The translations under genes and the position numbers were made by a program. Source: Thermoplasmata archaeon (GTDB lineage Archaea > Thermoplasmatota > Thermoplasmata > Thermoplasmatales > Thermoplasmataceae). From it: DNA of 64,000 nucleotides. The DNA lies in contig JAJZXU010000024.1 of the NCBI GenBank assembly GCA_021806235.1, forward strand, positions 1 through 64,000, read 5' to 3'. Numbering within the stretch: position 1 is the first letter of the stretch; each line of letters opens with the position of its first letter. This document shows, piece after piece, positions 26,114 to 35,059 of the stretch. The notes under the pieces were generated by a model. It searched no databases and was not told the origin of the DNA. It saw only the letters and a program-made list of their open reading frames with translations.

Positions 26114-27615
26114 GATCTACCCCTCCTGATAATCATATCATGTGTTACCCCATATTTTTCAGCAAGTGCCATGGCATAGGCAAGGCCATTTGCAGGTTCC
26201 CTGATTATTTTATGTGTCCTGATTTCTGGATTGTCTTTCAGTACCTGGCCTACCATACTTACGGTATTTCCAATGGATGTCAGCTCATCGACAAAGGTAA
26301 CATATACACATATGGAGTTGATTTTACGGATGTTATCCACTATCTGTTTACCAATATATATCGCATCATTTAGTGTTGTTGAGCTCAGCATTTCATTAAT
26401 TATAATTATACTTTTATCCGTGCCGTTATCAATGATATATTTTATTCTCATTAAATCACCCTCAAGTTTTCCCCTTAAATTATTAACGTCCTCGGATTTT
26501 TCAAAATGTGTGAATATTTTATCGAATAAAAACAGCCTTGATTTTTTTCCGGGAACTGGCAATCCCAGGTTGGCTAAATAATGGAGCTGCGCAAAAGCCC
26601 TTGCAAATGTGGTTTTCCCACCATTATTTGGTCCGGTTATAACAATTATCCTTTCATCATTATTTATATTAAAATCGTTGCATATAGTTTTATCTCTAAT
26701 TTTATCTGCAAGTGCAAGATTAAAACCGCCATAACTGTATATGTTATCCTTATCCTCTGTAATTTCAGGCATGGAGAAACTCAGGCCATAATTTTTTATT
26801 TTTGATATATAATTAATATATTTTAGATAAAAATTTATCTCCCTGTTAAATACCGAGATTTCTGTATCAATGAAATTTTTGTGTTTATTATAATATTTAA
26901 GAAGTTCTGTAAATTCATCCGGGTATAACCTGGCCACAAGGGACAGCAATGCAGCCTCAACATGCCCCATACTGTGTGAATAATTAACATTTTTCTTCTC
27001 TTCTCCGTCTTCCCTGAATTTCTCAAAGGCATTTTCAACATCATCACTGTAATCATTATCGGATCTGTACCCACTTACCACAACCTTTGTTCCCCTTATG
27101 TGCATTAAGTATCTTATTTTCGATAATTCTGATTTAAGTTTACCGGTATCATTTACCAGTGAAATAAAATAACCTGATTTAATATAACCGTTAAGGTATT
27201 CCTTCAAACTGTTCAAGCCCCTGGATTTTATATCAGAATTTAATAAATCCCCATACAATGTATTTATGGCTTCACAGTATATCTCAATGGAATCAAGTAG
27301 CCATCTTTCCCTCTGGTATTCATATAAATTCTCTATACCGGATAAATATCCATTCATTTTTTTAATTCTGTCATAATAGTTTTTAATTATTGAAAATATA
27401 TCATTGTTTTCCAGGTCAGTAAATACTTCCTGCCGGTATTTTATATCATCCAGGCCATTTAAATGCGTATAAAATATGTGCTTTAATACAGTATCATCAT
27501 TGATCGTTACTATATTATCTACAATTTTATCGAGATGAATATCCACAAAAAACTCTGGTTGTTCAGTCACCAGTTTATAATTATCGTTTTTGAATAATAT
27601 ACTTTCAAATGCCAT
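26110..27615 (-). CDS. MutS-like ATPase (first of a tandem pair)
   Basis: Same layout as its downstream partner: helical N-terminal part, YRQEVFTDLEN near 60-70 (partner has YRQDVLKD), then the ATPase with Walker A GPNNGGKTT at 328-336 and IIINEMLSSTT in place of the Walker B. The catalytic ABC-like signature helix is less clear. No mismatch-binding domain. 501 aa. First gene of the leftward pair; the upstream spacer 27616-27963 carries its promoter. Confidence 0.8.
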   Translation of the reverse strand: MAFESILFKNDNYKLVTEQPEFFVDIHLDKIVDNIVTINDDTVLKHIFYTHLNGLDDIKYRQEVFTDLENNDIFSIIKNYYDRIKKMNGYLSGIENLYEYQRERWLLDSIEIYCEAINTLYGDLLNSDIKSRGLNSLKEYLNGYIKSGYFISLVNDTGKLKSELSKIRYLMHIRGTKVVVSGYRSDNDYSDDVENAFEKFREDGEEKKNVNYSHSMGHVEAALLSLVARLYPDEFTELLKYYNKHKNFIDTEISVFNREINFYLKYINYISKIKNYGLSFSMPEITEDKDNIYSYGGFNLALADKIRDKTICNDFNINNDERIIVITGPNNGGKTTFARAFAQLHYLANLGLPVPGKKSRLFLFDKIFTHFEKSEDVNNLRGKLEGDLMRIKYIIDNGTDKSIIIINEMLSSTTLNDAIYIGKQIVDNIRKINSICVYVTFVDELTSIGNTVSMVGQVLKDNPEIRTHKIIREPANGLAYAMALAEKYGVTHDMIIRRGRS

Positions 27616-27963
27616 TGTATAGCCCCCATTTTTTACAGGAGTTATCAGCTATAAGCATTTCAGGAACTCCATCCTGCATCAATAATATTACTATGTTATA
27701 TATAAGTTTATTTAAAGCCCCTGTGGTGGAAAAAACCCGTTAGATTTTTTTCTTTTTATTTCTAGAACAGTAAATATCAATGTATTCCTGATAATTCATA
27801 GTTGTTCAAACTTACCACAGACAGGATAAATTGTGCATCCGTTAGGAATTTTGGCGGGTTTATGATAGAAAATTGTGCAGCATTTCTAACCACTTATTTC
27901 CGCAATAGCATTAAACGAAATGTTTATTAAACGACACGTATTGTATTTCATGAGGTAACAGGT
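27616..27963. other. Spacer at the edge of an accessory island
   Basis: No gene seen. Its GC content rises relative to flanking genes. It holds AT-rich promoter sequence for the MutS-like pair (about 27690-27710) and, at the right end, GAGGTAA before the small gene at 27964. Confidence 0.5.
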
Positions 27964-28191
27964 ATGCAAGACATGAGTATATGGTGCGACCCCGAAAAGA
28001 AACTTATTAGTTTTTACAACAAGAAGCACGTTTGCCTTGATATTTTCTTTGAAGAAGGGACATTGAAGCTTGAACTATATGATGGGGATAGCCTGATTGG
28101 AAACGGAAATATTGGAAAGGTGGAGATACCAGAAGAAGACGTGGTTTCCGTTTTAAAGGATAAGAGTCTGAAATCTATTTTGGAAAAGTGA
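27964..28191 (+). CDS. Small acidic protein of unknown function
   Basis: 75 aa, acidic, predicted mostly beta with a C-terminal helix, one Cys pair not close enough for metal binding (Cys8, Cys24). Not recognised. The GAGGTAAC ribosome site about 8 nt before ATG 27964 supports translation. Codon use (GAA, AAG, GGA) differs from its AT-rich neighbours, suggesting transfer. Confidence 0.5.
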   Translation: MQDMSIWCDPEKKLISFYNKKHVCLDIFFEEGTLKLELYDGDSLIGNGNIGKVEIPEEDVVSVLKDKSLKSILEK

Positions 28192-28236
28192 CACGGAATC
28201 ACCTATAGCAATTATCTATAGGATGATTCTGATATT

Positions 28237-28647
28237 TTATTTTGTATTGCCTGTACTGAGAGAATTTTCAATAAATGGTAATAAAAGAAAATCCAGCACC
28301 AGAGGAATCAAAAAAGGGAAATAACCGTCAAAGCCAACTATTGTTATAATGAGTGCTACTATCAATCCTGCAGAAATCACTTTTGGGTTGGATCTTTTAT
28401 TTCGAAGGATAAAGATAGGTGGAATAAAAATTAAGGTAGCAATAAGGCTCTCAAACAACACATAAGACGTGATCATGTATACCCCCTGTTGTGAGAATGG
28501 GCTGATTCCAATTAATTGAAACGTCAACATATTATTCAATGAATAGATAAACACTATTATGTTTACTAATATAGAGGCAAAAGAGAGTAATGTACCTTTA
28601 TGCCCTGTCCATATATTTTTATTCGGGGTTCTTTCATTTTTTTCCAA
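28237..28647 (-). CDS. Four-helix membrane protein of unknown function
   Basis: 136 aa with four hydrophobic segments and a soluble, charged N terminus. The start is TTG 28647 with GGTGAT 6 nt upstream; an ATG nearby is out of frame. It follows the 66-aa gene by 10 bp in the leftward mini-operon headed by the Panacea-domain protein. Could be a toxin-like or immunity-like partner; no family recognised. Confidence 0.5.
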   Translation of the reverse strand: MEKNERTPNKNIWTGHKGTLLSFASILVNIIVFIYSLNNMLTFQLIGISPFSQQGVYMITSYVLFESLIATLIFIPPIFILRNKRSNPKVISAGLIVALIITIVGFDGYFPFLIPLVLDFLLLPFIENSLSTGNTK

Positions 28648-28657
28648 TTCATATCAC

Positions 28658-28858
28658 CTATGCAACAAATTCTGTTATAGTCTGGCTACCACTAAGTGAA
28701 TTCACATTGACCTGGGTACTGCTCCATTGAACAAATAATCCAGTGGAGGTAATTGCGAATATTGTATCACTTATATGCCCAGAGTAATCATGATGAACAT
28801 TCTTCTTCATCTCCTGTTCCTGTGAATAATGGTTTAAGATGTTACTAAACGCTATCAT
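28658..28858 (-). CDS. Small protein of unknown function
   Basis: 66 aa (50 aa if the inner ATG, MKKNVHHDY, is used), soluble, ending in a Ser/Thr-rich beta-like stretch. Its start overlaps the end of the Panacea gene by 14 bp in another frame. Only its place in the mini-operon supports it. Confidence 0.35.
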   Translation of the reverse strand: MIAFSNILNHYSQEQEMKKNVHHDYSGHISDTIFAITSTGLFVQWSSTQVNVNSLSGSQTITEFVA

Positions 28859-29123
28859 TTACAAGTTCTGATAGTTTGGTGAGGTACCCATTATCCTGCT
28901 CTTTAATTATTACATTTTCCTCAACATCCTCTATATTCTTAATATCCTCTGAATAAGGTCCATAGTAATATCTTTTAAATGATAGATCTGATAGCCTTTC
29001 ACCGTATTTTTTTATATGCTCATATTCTGCAAAATAGGCAAGCTTCTGCAATTTCTTCTGTGACAATGGACCATATTTGCTCAATAAATATTTAACAAGG
29101 TCCACTCCACTTATCTTTACCAT
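28845..29123 (-). CDS. Short Panacea/SocA-like (DUF4065) protein
   Basis: Residues about 7-60 match the Panacea pattern: a first helix (LVKYLLSKYGPLSQ), the KKLQKLAYFAEYEHI core, and YYYGPYSEDI, the conserved GP turn. Panacea domains are antitoxin or chaperone modules of varied toxin-antitoxin pairs. The protein stops at 92 aa, against roughly 140-170 for the family, so the last helices are missing. Head of a three-gene leftward mini-operon. Confidence 0.65.
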   Translation of the reverse strand: MVKISGVDLVKYLLSKYGPLSQKKLQKLAYFAEYEHIKKYGERLSDLSFKRYYYGPYSEDIKNIEDVEENVIIKEQDNGYLTKLSELVNDSV

Positions 29124-29398
29124 ATCTTCGCTCTCCGCAGAAAACGATTTTTAAAAATTATATAAAGCTTTGTATCACGTTTATTTTATGCTATAATAAT
29201 TATAAAAAGCCAAAAACAGAAGGACTTATATAATCCATTTTCATATTTTATCTATCACAGTGCCTTAATGTGTTATATATTATCCTTAATATAATTAATT
29301 ATATAATCTTATTTTTATATTATAAAAAGTGGTTCGTGAGTATATAAATAAAACCTCTAAAAATAGAGATAAAAAAATAACCCGAACTCTGTTGTAAG

Positions 29399-29471
29399 TG
29401 GGCCTGGCCGGATTCGGACCGGCGATTTCTTCCGTGTGAGGGAAGCGTCATAACCACTGGACCACAAGCCC
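29399..29471 (-). tRNA. tRNA-Val (CAC anticodon)
   Basis: Cloverleaf on the minus strand: acceptor GGGCTTG with CAGGCCC, anticodon stem CTTCC/GGAAG with loop CTCACAC (anticodon CAC), and T arm GCCGG-TCCGAAT-CCGGC. No intron and no encoded CCA. Confidence 0.95.
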
Positions 29472-29504
29472 TTATCACCACATTATTAATTTATTATTAA
29501 CTTT

Positions 29505-30584
29505 TTATGGTTTGATCGGTAATGGCGTAAACGTTAATATAAACATGATTATAGAAAATGCCCCGATGGCAATATCTACTTTAGAAATTTTCTGATAATC
29601 GTTTAATGCCGGAGGATGTACCATTCCCATAAATATGACAAACAGTGCTAAAAATAGCCAGCCAAGGTAGTCGTAGGCTATCGTTAAATAAAATAAAAAG
29701 CCGAGGAATATGTAACCCAGCAGATAGGATTTTGATCCGAGCACACCACGTGCAATATGCCCTCCATCCAGTTGCCCTGCAGGTATTAAATTCATAGCCG
29801 TTGCAAACATGCCAACCCAGACAGCGAATACCATGGGAAATATGGGCACCTTTGTAGGTTCAAATATACCGAATAATCTATAAATTATAGGATAGTTTAA
29901 TTCAAACGGGATATAATTGCCAACTGGTTTGAATATTGTTTCAAAATACTGTGCCAGAAATAATAATGGCAATGCCACTAAAAATCCTGCTATTGGACCG
30001 GCAGCACCAATTTCCGTCATAGCTTTCCTGCTTGGTATCGGGTCACGTAATGAAACGAACGCACCGAACGTTCCGATTAAATATGGAAGCGGTATAAAAA
30101 ATGGCAGGGATGCATTGACATTATATTTCTTTGCCACCAGATAATGTGCTGTTTCATGTATTCCCAGTATAAACATCAACGGCAGTGAAAAGAATATAAA
30201 TCCATATAACAGGCTATATAATTCTGAGAATCTGCCTGGGGCAACAAAACTCTTTGCGTATATTGAACCCACATATATTGTTGATGCCAGTGTTAATATC
30301 AGCATAATTAAATTAACCGTATTTGTTTTATATTTCTGTTCCGCCCTTATTGTAACCTCAACATAATTTTCAACGTCCATGACAAGAAACGGTATATACC
30401 CTTCTGGAACCAGGATTTTTCTTAATTCATCGAACTGTTGATCTATATCAGGGTTATCGCTCCCAAAAAAGGTAAACCTGACGCTCATTGGATTTGCATG
30501 TACCTCATAGTAATTGATCTTTGATTTAACCGTATCAACAATATACTCAAGCTTTTCATTCTCTACCTTTACTGAGGGAAACAT
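29505..30584 (-). CDS. Site-2-type membrane metalloprotease (M50)
   Basis: HETAH (143-147) in a hydrophobic helix gives the zinc site, and AGQLDGGH near 266 supplies the third ligand. A GAAGPIAGFLVALP helix lies between, as in archaeal M50/EGY3-like proteases. The N-terminal ~90 residues are soluble, followed by six or more helices. It probably cleaves membrane proteins within the bilayer. Divergent from nurA, 110 bp between starts. Confidence 0.88.
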   Translation of the reverse strand: MFPSVKVENEKLEYIVDTVKSKINYYEVHANPMSVRFTFFGSDNPDIDQQFDELRKILVPEGYIPFLVMDVENYVEVTIRAEQKYKTNTVNLIMLILTLASTIYVGSIYAKSFVAPGRFSELYSLLYGFIFFSLPLMFILGIHETAHYLVAKKYNVNASLPFFIPLPYLIGTFGAFVSLRDPIPSRKAMTEIGAAGPIAGFLVALPLLFLAQYFETIFKPVGNYIPFELNYPIIYRLFGIFEPTKVPIFPMVFAVWVGMFATAMNLIPAGQLDGGHIARGVLGSKSYLLGYIFLGFLFYLTIAYDYLGWLFLALFVIFMGMVHPPALNDYQKISKVDIAIGAFSIIMFILTFTPLPIKP

Positions 30585-30694
30585 AAGTGCACCAATAATT
30601 AATATTAATTATTTATCAATAATATAATATGGTTTTTAACCTTTATGATTAATAATAGAAAAATTTATTTTTATTATAATGCTAATGTTAATGA

Positions 30695-31747
30695 ATGGAT
30701 ACATTTTATGATTTTATGGATTATTTAAACAAAAATCGTGATAGGATAAAAAAAGATATGAAAATGGACAACCAATCAAAGATTTACAATTTTTATAAAG
30801 ATTTATTCAATAAAAATTATTTTCCATTTAATCCGTATGAAATAAATAAAATAGATGTTGCAGCAACGGATAGTTCAGAGTTCACAAGAACGTTATACAA
30901 TGGCAAGAATATAATTATAATAAGAGGTTATACGGTATACAACAACGAAATTGTAAGGGATTTTAAAGCAGATATACTTCCGGTGAACCCGAACGATTTA
31001 AGAAACTTTACCATATTATTAATGGAAAACTCCGAGCACAGGTCAATAATAAACCTGCTGGATAATTATAGCCCAGAGTATATATTTGTTGATGGTTCAT
31101 TGAAGGGGAGGCTATTACACGGGAATAAACCAGTAGATATAGAGAATTACGAAACCTTTATGGATGAATACTTTAAAAATTTGAAAACAATGATAAAGAA
31201 GGCATATGAAAAAAATGTAAAATTAATATTTATTGCAAAAAGCGATTATTCGGATTCATTCAGAAAATATCTGTTATCACTGGCAGAGAAGGAAATATTA
31301 AATTCGGATGTAATTGAACATGAAAAAAAATATTATAGCAATGACCATTATTTAATAAAGTCGTTTGCAGAATATAAGGGATATACACAGCCATTGATGT
31401 ATAGAAAAGACTTACATGGTACAGATATTAATTACGTTACATTTGATGTACTGCCAGATTTAAATGATTTGCCCATGAAAATAGATGTTTTATCCAGGGA
31501 ATTTCTGGTGGAAGACCTAAAGAACAGGGATAACCTGCAATATGACCTAGACAAAAGTATAATAAATTTAATATTCTATGGTTATAATAGCTACAGGGTA
31601 TATAATTTATGGCTGGTTAATGTCGATAAGCAGGTTAAATTCCGGTCAAGGGAAATGGAAAATGTATATATGAAGGCGTTTGAAAGGGCAACCGGTATAC
31701 CATTTTATGAAACAAGGGGTGAAAGACGTGTTAGACTCAGAGTATAA
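30695..31747 (+). CDS. nurA: NurA 5'-3' nuclease
   Basis: NurA works with the HerA translocase to resect DNA ends. Acidic residues expected for the Mn-dependent site are seen at DVAATDSSEFTR (about 54-65) and IFVDGSLKGR (about 130). An aromatic C-terminal part follows. 350 aa, normal. It overlaps herA by 20 bp and starts the cluster nurA-herA-mre11-rad50. An AT-rich promoter lies at about 30664-30685. Confidence 0.9.
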   Translation: MDTFYDFMDYLNKNRDRIKKDMKMDNQSKIYNFYKDLFNKNYFPFNPYEINKIDVAATDSSEFTRTLYNGKNIIIIRGYTVYNNEIVRDFKADILPVNPNDLRNFTILLMENSEHRSIINLLDNYSPEYIFVDGSLKGRLLHGNKPVDIENYETFMDEYFKNLKTMIKKAYEKNVKLIFIAKSDYSDSFRKYLLSLAEKEILNSDVIEHEKKYYSNDHYLIKSFAEYKGYTQPLMYRKDLHGTDINYVTFDVLPDLNDLPMKIDVLSREFLVEDLKNRDNLQYDLDKSIINLIFYGYNSYRVYNLWLVNVDKQVKFRSREMENVYMKAFERATGIPFYETRGERRVRLRV

Positions 31748-33260
31748 TATAGGATTTACAATAGGTGAAAATTCTTCGAATAAATTTGAATTTGTGATTG
31801 ATGATAATACAGATATAAAAAAGTGGGAATATGTGTATCTAAAAATAAATGATAATATTGTAATAGGCAGAATAGAGGAAATCATATCAAAAAGTGAATT
31901 GATGAACGATACCATGGATTTCCAGAGTATAAAAAAATACACATCAAACAATATCAGTGATTCAATCAATGTATGCCTTTCCACGATTTTAGGAAGGTTG
32001 CAGGATAATTACCTCGTACAGTCCAGAGAGATTATCAGACCTGGAATAGAGGTATACAGGGCTGGTGATGATATATTAAAAAAGCTCTTCTCATATAATG
32101 ATGAGGAATCCCTGGACATAGGCTCTCTACCGGATAACAATGTCAGTGTTTCAATTAATATCAACGGCCTGAGAAGGCATCTTGCAATACTGGCACAGAC
32201 CGGTGCAGGAAAAAGCCATACGGCGGCAGTGATCATGGAGGAATTATTAAAAAAAGGGGCATCAATAATAGTACTTGACCCGCATGCCGATTATGTATTC
32301 ATGAAGAAGAAACTTGATGGAAAAATGTATTCAGATAATATCAGTGTGTTCAGGACACCATTAAGTACTGGAAGGTATACTAAAGACGATATTGGAATTG
32401 TCAATAACTTTACAATAAGGTTTGGAGACCTGACTATGGATGATGTCAAGGATATCATGGATATCAAGGAAACATATACAAATTTAACTGCCATTGTTGA
32501 TGATATCTATAAAAAGATGAGGGGCAGAAAAGATCTGAATGATTTCATGGAAACTGCCGGGAAGCTCCCACCGGAGGATTATAAAAAAATTAAGGGAAGA
32601 TTAACATTTCTTACAAAAATTAAGGACATATTTCAGGATTATACAACTGGCATAAATGATTATCTCGGTCCGGGGAAGATGTCGGTAATGGATCTATCCG
32701 GAATGGATCAATTTCTGGCAAATTATTTTTCATTCAAGGTGTTAAGTTCAGTATACGATGTGAAACTGTCATCAGAATATAAGTATCCCGTTTTTATATT
32801 CATAGAGGAGGCCCATAATTTTGCACCCCCAAAAAAGAATAGTAATATATCTAAAATGATTAAAAAAATTGCAGGTGAGGGAAGGAAATTTGGTATATTT
32901 CTAATTGTGATAACCCAGAGGCCCGGGAAAATTGATTCTGATGTATTGAGCCAGTGCAATTCACAGATAATCTTGCGTGTAACCAATCCTGCAGATCAGA
33001 ATGCCATCCTGGAGAGCAGTGAAAACATTACAAATTATTTAATGAACGATCTGCCATCACTGGATATTGGTGAATCCATACTTGTCGGTGAAATAGTTAA
33101 AATGCCAGTTATTGTTAAAATACGTGAACGCGAAACCATGGCGGGTGGTTCCGATATAGATTTAATTTCATTATTGAAGGAGGCCAGGGAGGAGTTAAAG
33201 AAATCCAATGACCCTGAGGAAATCAGGAAGAAAAATAAAAATTTGCTGGGTGAATTATGA
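31728..33260 (+). CDS. herA: HerA bipolar DNA helicase/translocase
   Basis: FtsK-related hexameric ATPase acting with NurA, Mre11 and Rad50. An N-terminal HAS-barrel (EYNIGFTIGENSS) is followed by Walker A AQTGAGKSH at 156-164, the FIEEAHNFAP Walker B, and QRPGKIDSDVLSQCNSQIILRVTNPADQNAI with the sensor and Arg-finger region. A frame from ATG 31680 is open, but GTG 31728 lies 5 nt after GGGGTGA and gives the family N terminus. The stop overlaps mre11 (ATGA). Confidence 0.92.
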   Translation: MLDSEYNIGFTIGENSSNKFEFVIDDNTDIKKWEYVYLKINDNIVIGRIEEIISKSELMNDTMDFQSIKKYTSNNISDSINVCLSTILGRLQDNYLVQSREIIRPGIEVYRAGDDILKKLFSYNDEESLDIGSLPDNNVSVSININGLRRHLAILAQTGAGKSHTAAVIMEELLKKGASIIVLDPHADYVFMKKKLDGKMYSDNISVFRTPLSTGRYTKDDIGIVNNFTIRFGDLTMDDVKDIMDIKETYTNLTAIVDDIYKKMRGRKDLNDFMETAGKLPPEDYKKIKGRLTFLTKIKDIFQDYTTGINDYLGPGKMSVMDLSGMDQFLANYFSFKVLSSVYDVKLSSEYKYPVFIFIEEAHNFAPPKKNSNISKMIKKIAGEGRKFGIFLIVITQRPGKIDSDVLSQCNSQIILRVTNPADQNAILESSENITNYLMNDLPSLDIGESILVGEIVKMPVIVKIRERETMAGGSDIDLISLLKEAREELKKSNDPEEIRKKNKNLLGEL

Positions 33261-34390
33261 TGAGATTTTTGCATTTATCGGATACACATCTTGGTTACCG
33301 TGAATATATGATGGAACTGCGTGAAAATGATTTCTACGAATCCTTCAATGAGGCAATTGACATCGGCCTGGATGAAAATGTTGATTTCTTCGTTCATACC
33401 GGTGATTTATTCGATACATGGTCCCCATCCAACAAAGCCCTGAACGAATTTAAAAAGGCAATGATTAAATTATACAGTAAAAATAAAACAATGTATCTGA
33501 TTATGGGAGACCATGACAGGCCAAAAAGAAGTGATGAAATTGCTTCAAGGATCTTTGATTTCCTCGGTGTAAAATTGTTGGGCATTAATGAGATACAGAA
33601 CATAATATTAAATTATGGCAATGAGGATTTATTATTATCCGGTTTATCCAATATGAAGGGGCTCAGGAAAAATAATATTGTTAACGAGTACAGAAAAGGC
33701 GATATCGAGGCAAAAAATTATAAGAATTCAATTTTAATGTCGCATCAGGGTGTATCGCCATACCTGATTCCGGAGGCATGTGAGGTGGACTCAAAGGATC
33801 TGCCGGTTAATTATACCTATCTGGCATTCGGGCATATACACGACTCATATTTAATTGACGACAGGCAGCCCGTATTTTCATATGCCGGTTCAACGGATCT
33901 GAACAGCACAAACGAAATAAAAAATTATTTAAGAAACAAAAAATCGGTAAATCTTGTTGAAATCAGCAATGGAAAACTCAATGCCGAAAGAATTAAATTA
34001 AAATCAACGAGATATCAGAATGTAATAAATTCGGATTATAATAATTATTTAAGCGATGTTAATGAAATTATCAGTAAAAAAATGGATAATGACAAATCAC
34101 CATTACTGTCAGTAACAATACATGGCGATGCCGATAAAGATGATGTTAAAAATAACCTAAAAAAATTAGATAATATAATCATACGTGGTCCGGTATTTGA
34201 AAAAGAAATCAAAACAGTAATAGAAAAACCGAATATGTCTAAACTACTGGATTACTTCAACGCATATTTCAATGATAATGATATGGCAAATCTGGCAAAT
34301 ACAATATATGATACCATTAAAAATGAGGATATTGATAGTTCGTATGAGTTAATTAGGGGTATAATGATAAAGTCAGCTACCCACGACTAA
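33257..34390 (+). CDS. mre11: Mre11 nuclease (C-terminus altered by insertion)
   Basis: Calcineurin-like phosphoesterase of the Rad50-Mre11 repair complex. Metal motifs: DTH (9-11), GDLFD (49-53), GDHD (84-87; the usual form is GNHD), SHQG (162-165) and GHIH (192-195). The final residues (SATHD) and the stop come from the left end of the inserted element at 34376, so the native tail has been replaced. In the same frame, the end of the element's own ORF (GALEATR and stop) overlaps rad50, suggesting the original Mre11 frame once ended there. Confidence 0.9.
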   Translation: MMRFLHLSDTHLGYREYMMELRENDFYESFNEAIDIGLDENVDFFVHTGDLFDTWSPSNKALNEFKKAMIKLYSKNKTMYLIMGDHDRPKRSDEIASRIFDFLGVKLLGINEIQNIILNYGNEDLLLSGLSNMKGLRKNNIVNEYRKGDIEAKNYKNSILMSHQGVSPYLIPEACEVDSKDLPVNYTYLAFGHIHDSYLIDDRQPVFSYAGSTDLNSTNEIKNYLRNKKSVNLVEISNGKLNAERIKLKSTRYQNVINSDYNNYLSDVNEIISKKMDNDKSPLLSVTIHGDADKDDVKNNLKKLDNIIIRGPVFEKEIKTVIEKPNMSKLLDYFNAYFNDNDMANLANTIYDTIKNEDIDSSYELIRGIMIKSATHD

Positions 34391-34639
34391 AGGTGTGGGC
34401 CTGTCCCGTGAGGGCAACGAAAGAGTTGATTAGGGGGCTTTGAAAATATGAAAAACATAAAGGAAAAGCAGAAGTTAGGAAAGAGAGATACATACACACC
34501 CACGGGTGTTCCACAAGCCCGTGGCAACTGTGGCCATGCATTAAACAGAGAGGGGAGTCCAGGCGTACAGGGTTTAAAAACCTCTTCTAACAACCCCGGT
34601 GTGGGCCTACCCCGGCCAGCAGGGGGGCTTAAAGCCGAT
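34376..34639 (+). ncRNA. Probable IscB omegaRNA region
   Basis: In IscB systems the guide RNA lies directly upstream of iscB. This 264-bp stretch is GC-rich, full of short inverted repeats (for example CCCAC/GTGGG at its start), shows no coding constraint, and sits just before the IscB N terminus. Its sequence translates only into a spurious 5' extension of the IscB frame. The guide would come from the bases immediately left of the element, i.e. the mre11 end. Confidence 0.6.
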
Positions 34640-35046
34640 TTGCTGGTTTTTATTTTAAATAAAGATGGAAAACCCCTGATACCGTGCAAACCCGCAAAAG
34701 CAAAACATCCTCTTAAGGAAAAGAAAACTAAGGTTATTCAGAGAACACCACTATTTACTGTTTCTCAGAGAAGAAGGAACAACCGCTGCCTGCAGCTGAA
34801 CGGAAAGGGCTTTAAGCCTTCGATAAGAAGGAAGAGATACGGCTTCCAGCCAGGAGATACTGTTCTCTTTCAGAAAAGGGAGTGGAACGTATTGGGAACA
34901 CATAGTTATGGTAAAAGTGTGATTATTAAAAAAGGTGAAAAAAGGATGGATGCAAATGTAAGAAGGGTAAAGCTAAGAAGGTATGGCAAGGGGTTGAAAT
35001 TTAATATTCAATTCCTTCCACCCCCGAAGGGATGGGGAGCCCTGGA
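34376..35046 (+). mobile_element. IscB-type IS200/IS605 element relic inside the repair operon
   Basis: About 670 bp of foreign sequence, GC-richer than its surroundings, separate mre11 from rad50. The left part begins with a hairpin (CCCAC 34380-34384 / GTGGG 34395-34399) and further stem-forming segments; the right part holds the two ends of an IscB protein. A palindromic right end (CCACCCCCGAAGGGATGGGG, about 35018-35037) closes it. Exact ends cannot be set without an empty site. Confidence 0.8.
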
Positions 35047-35059
35047 GGCGACCAGATGA
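34640..35059 (+). pseudogene. IscB derivative lacking RuvC and HNH (PLMP domain joined to C-terminal domain)
   Basis: The N terminus matches the IscB PLMP domain (LNKDGKPLIPCKPAKAK, TKVIQRTP), but after RTP it jumps to the C-terminal IscB segment (SQRRRNNRCLQLN, GFKPSIRRKRYGFQPGD, VLGTHSYGKSV). RuvC, bridge helix and HNH are all missing, so no nuclease can be made, although RNA and TAM-binding parts might remain. The frame is still open for ~139 codons from TTG 34640. It overlaps rad50 by ATGA. A longer frame from ATG 34448 runs through the RNA region and is not the likely start. Confidence 0.8.

Noticed and set aside
32009-33274. Minus-strand frames opposite herA
   Set aside because: Short, no start signals, and herA motifs on the plus strand are complete.
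34448-34639. N-terminal 64 codons of the frame leading into the IscB relic
   Set aside because: Covers the structured RNA-like region, has no protein similarity and precedes the natural IscB start.
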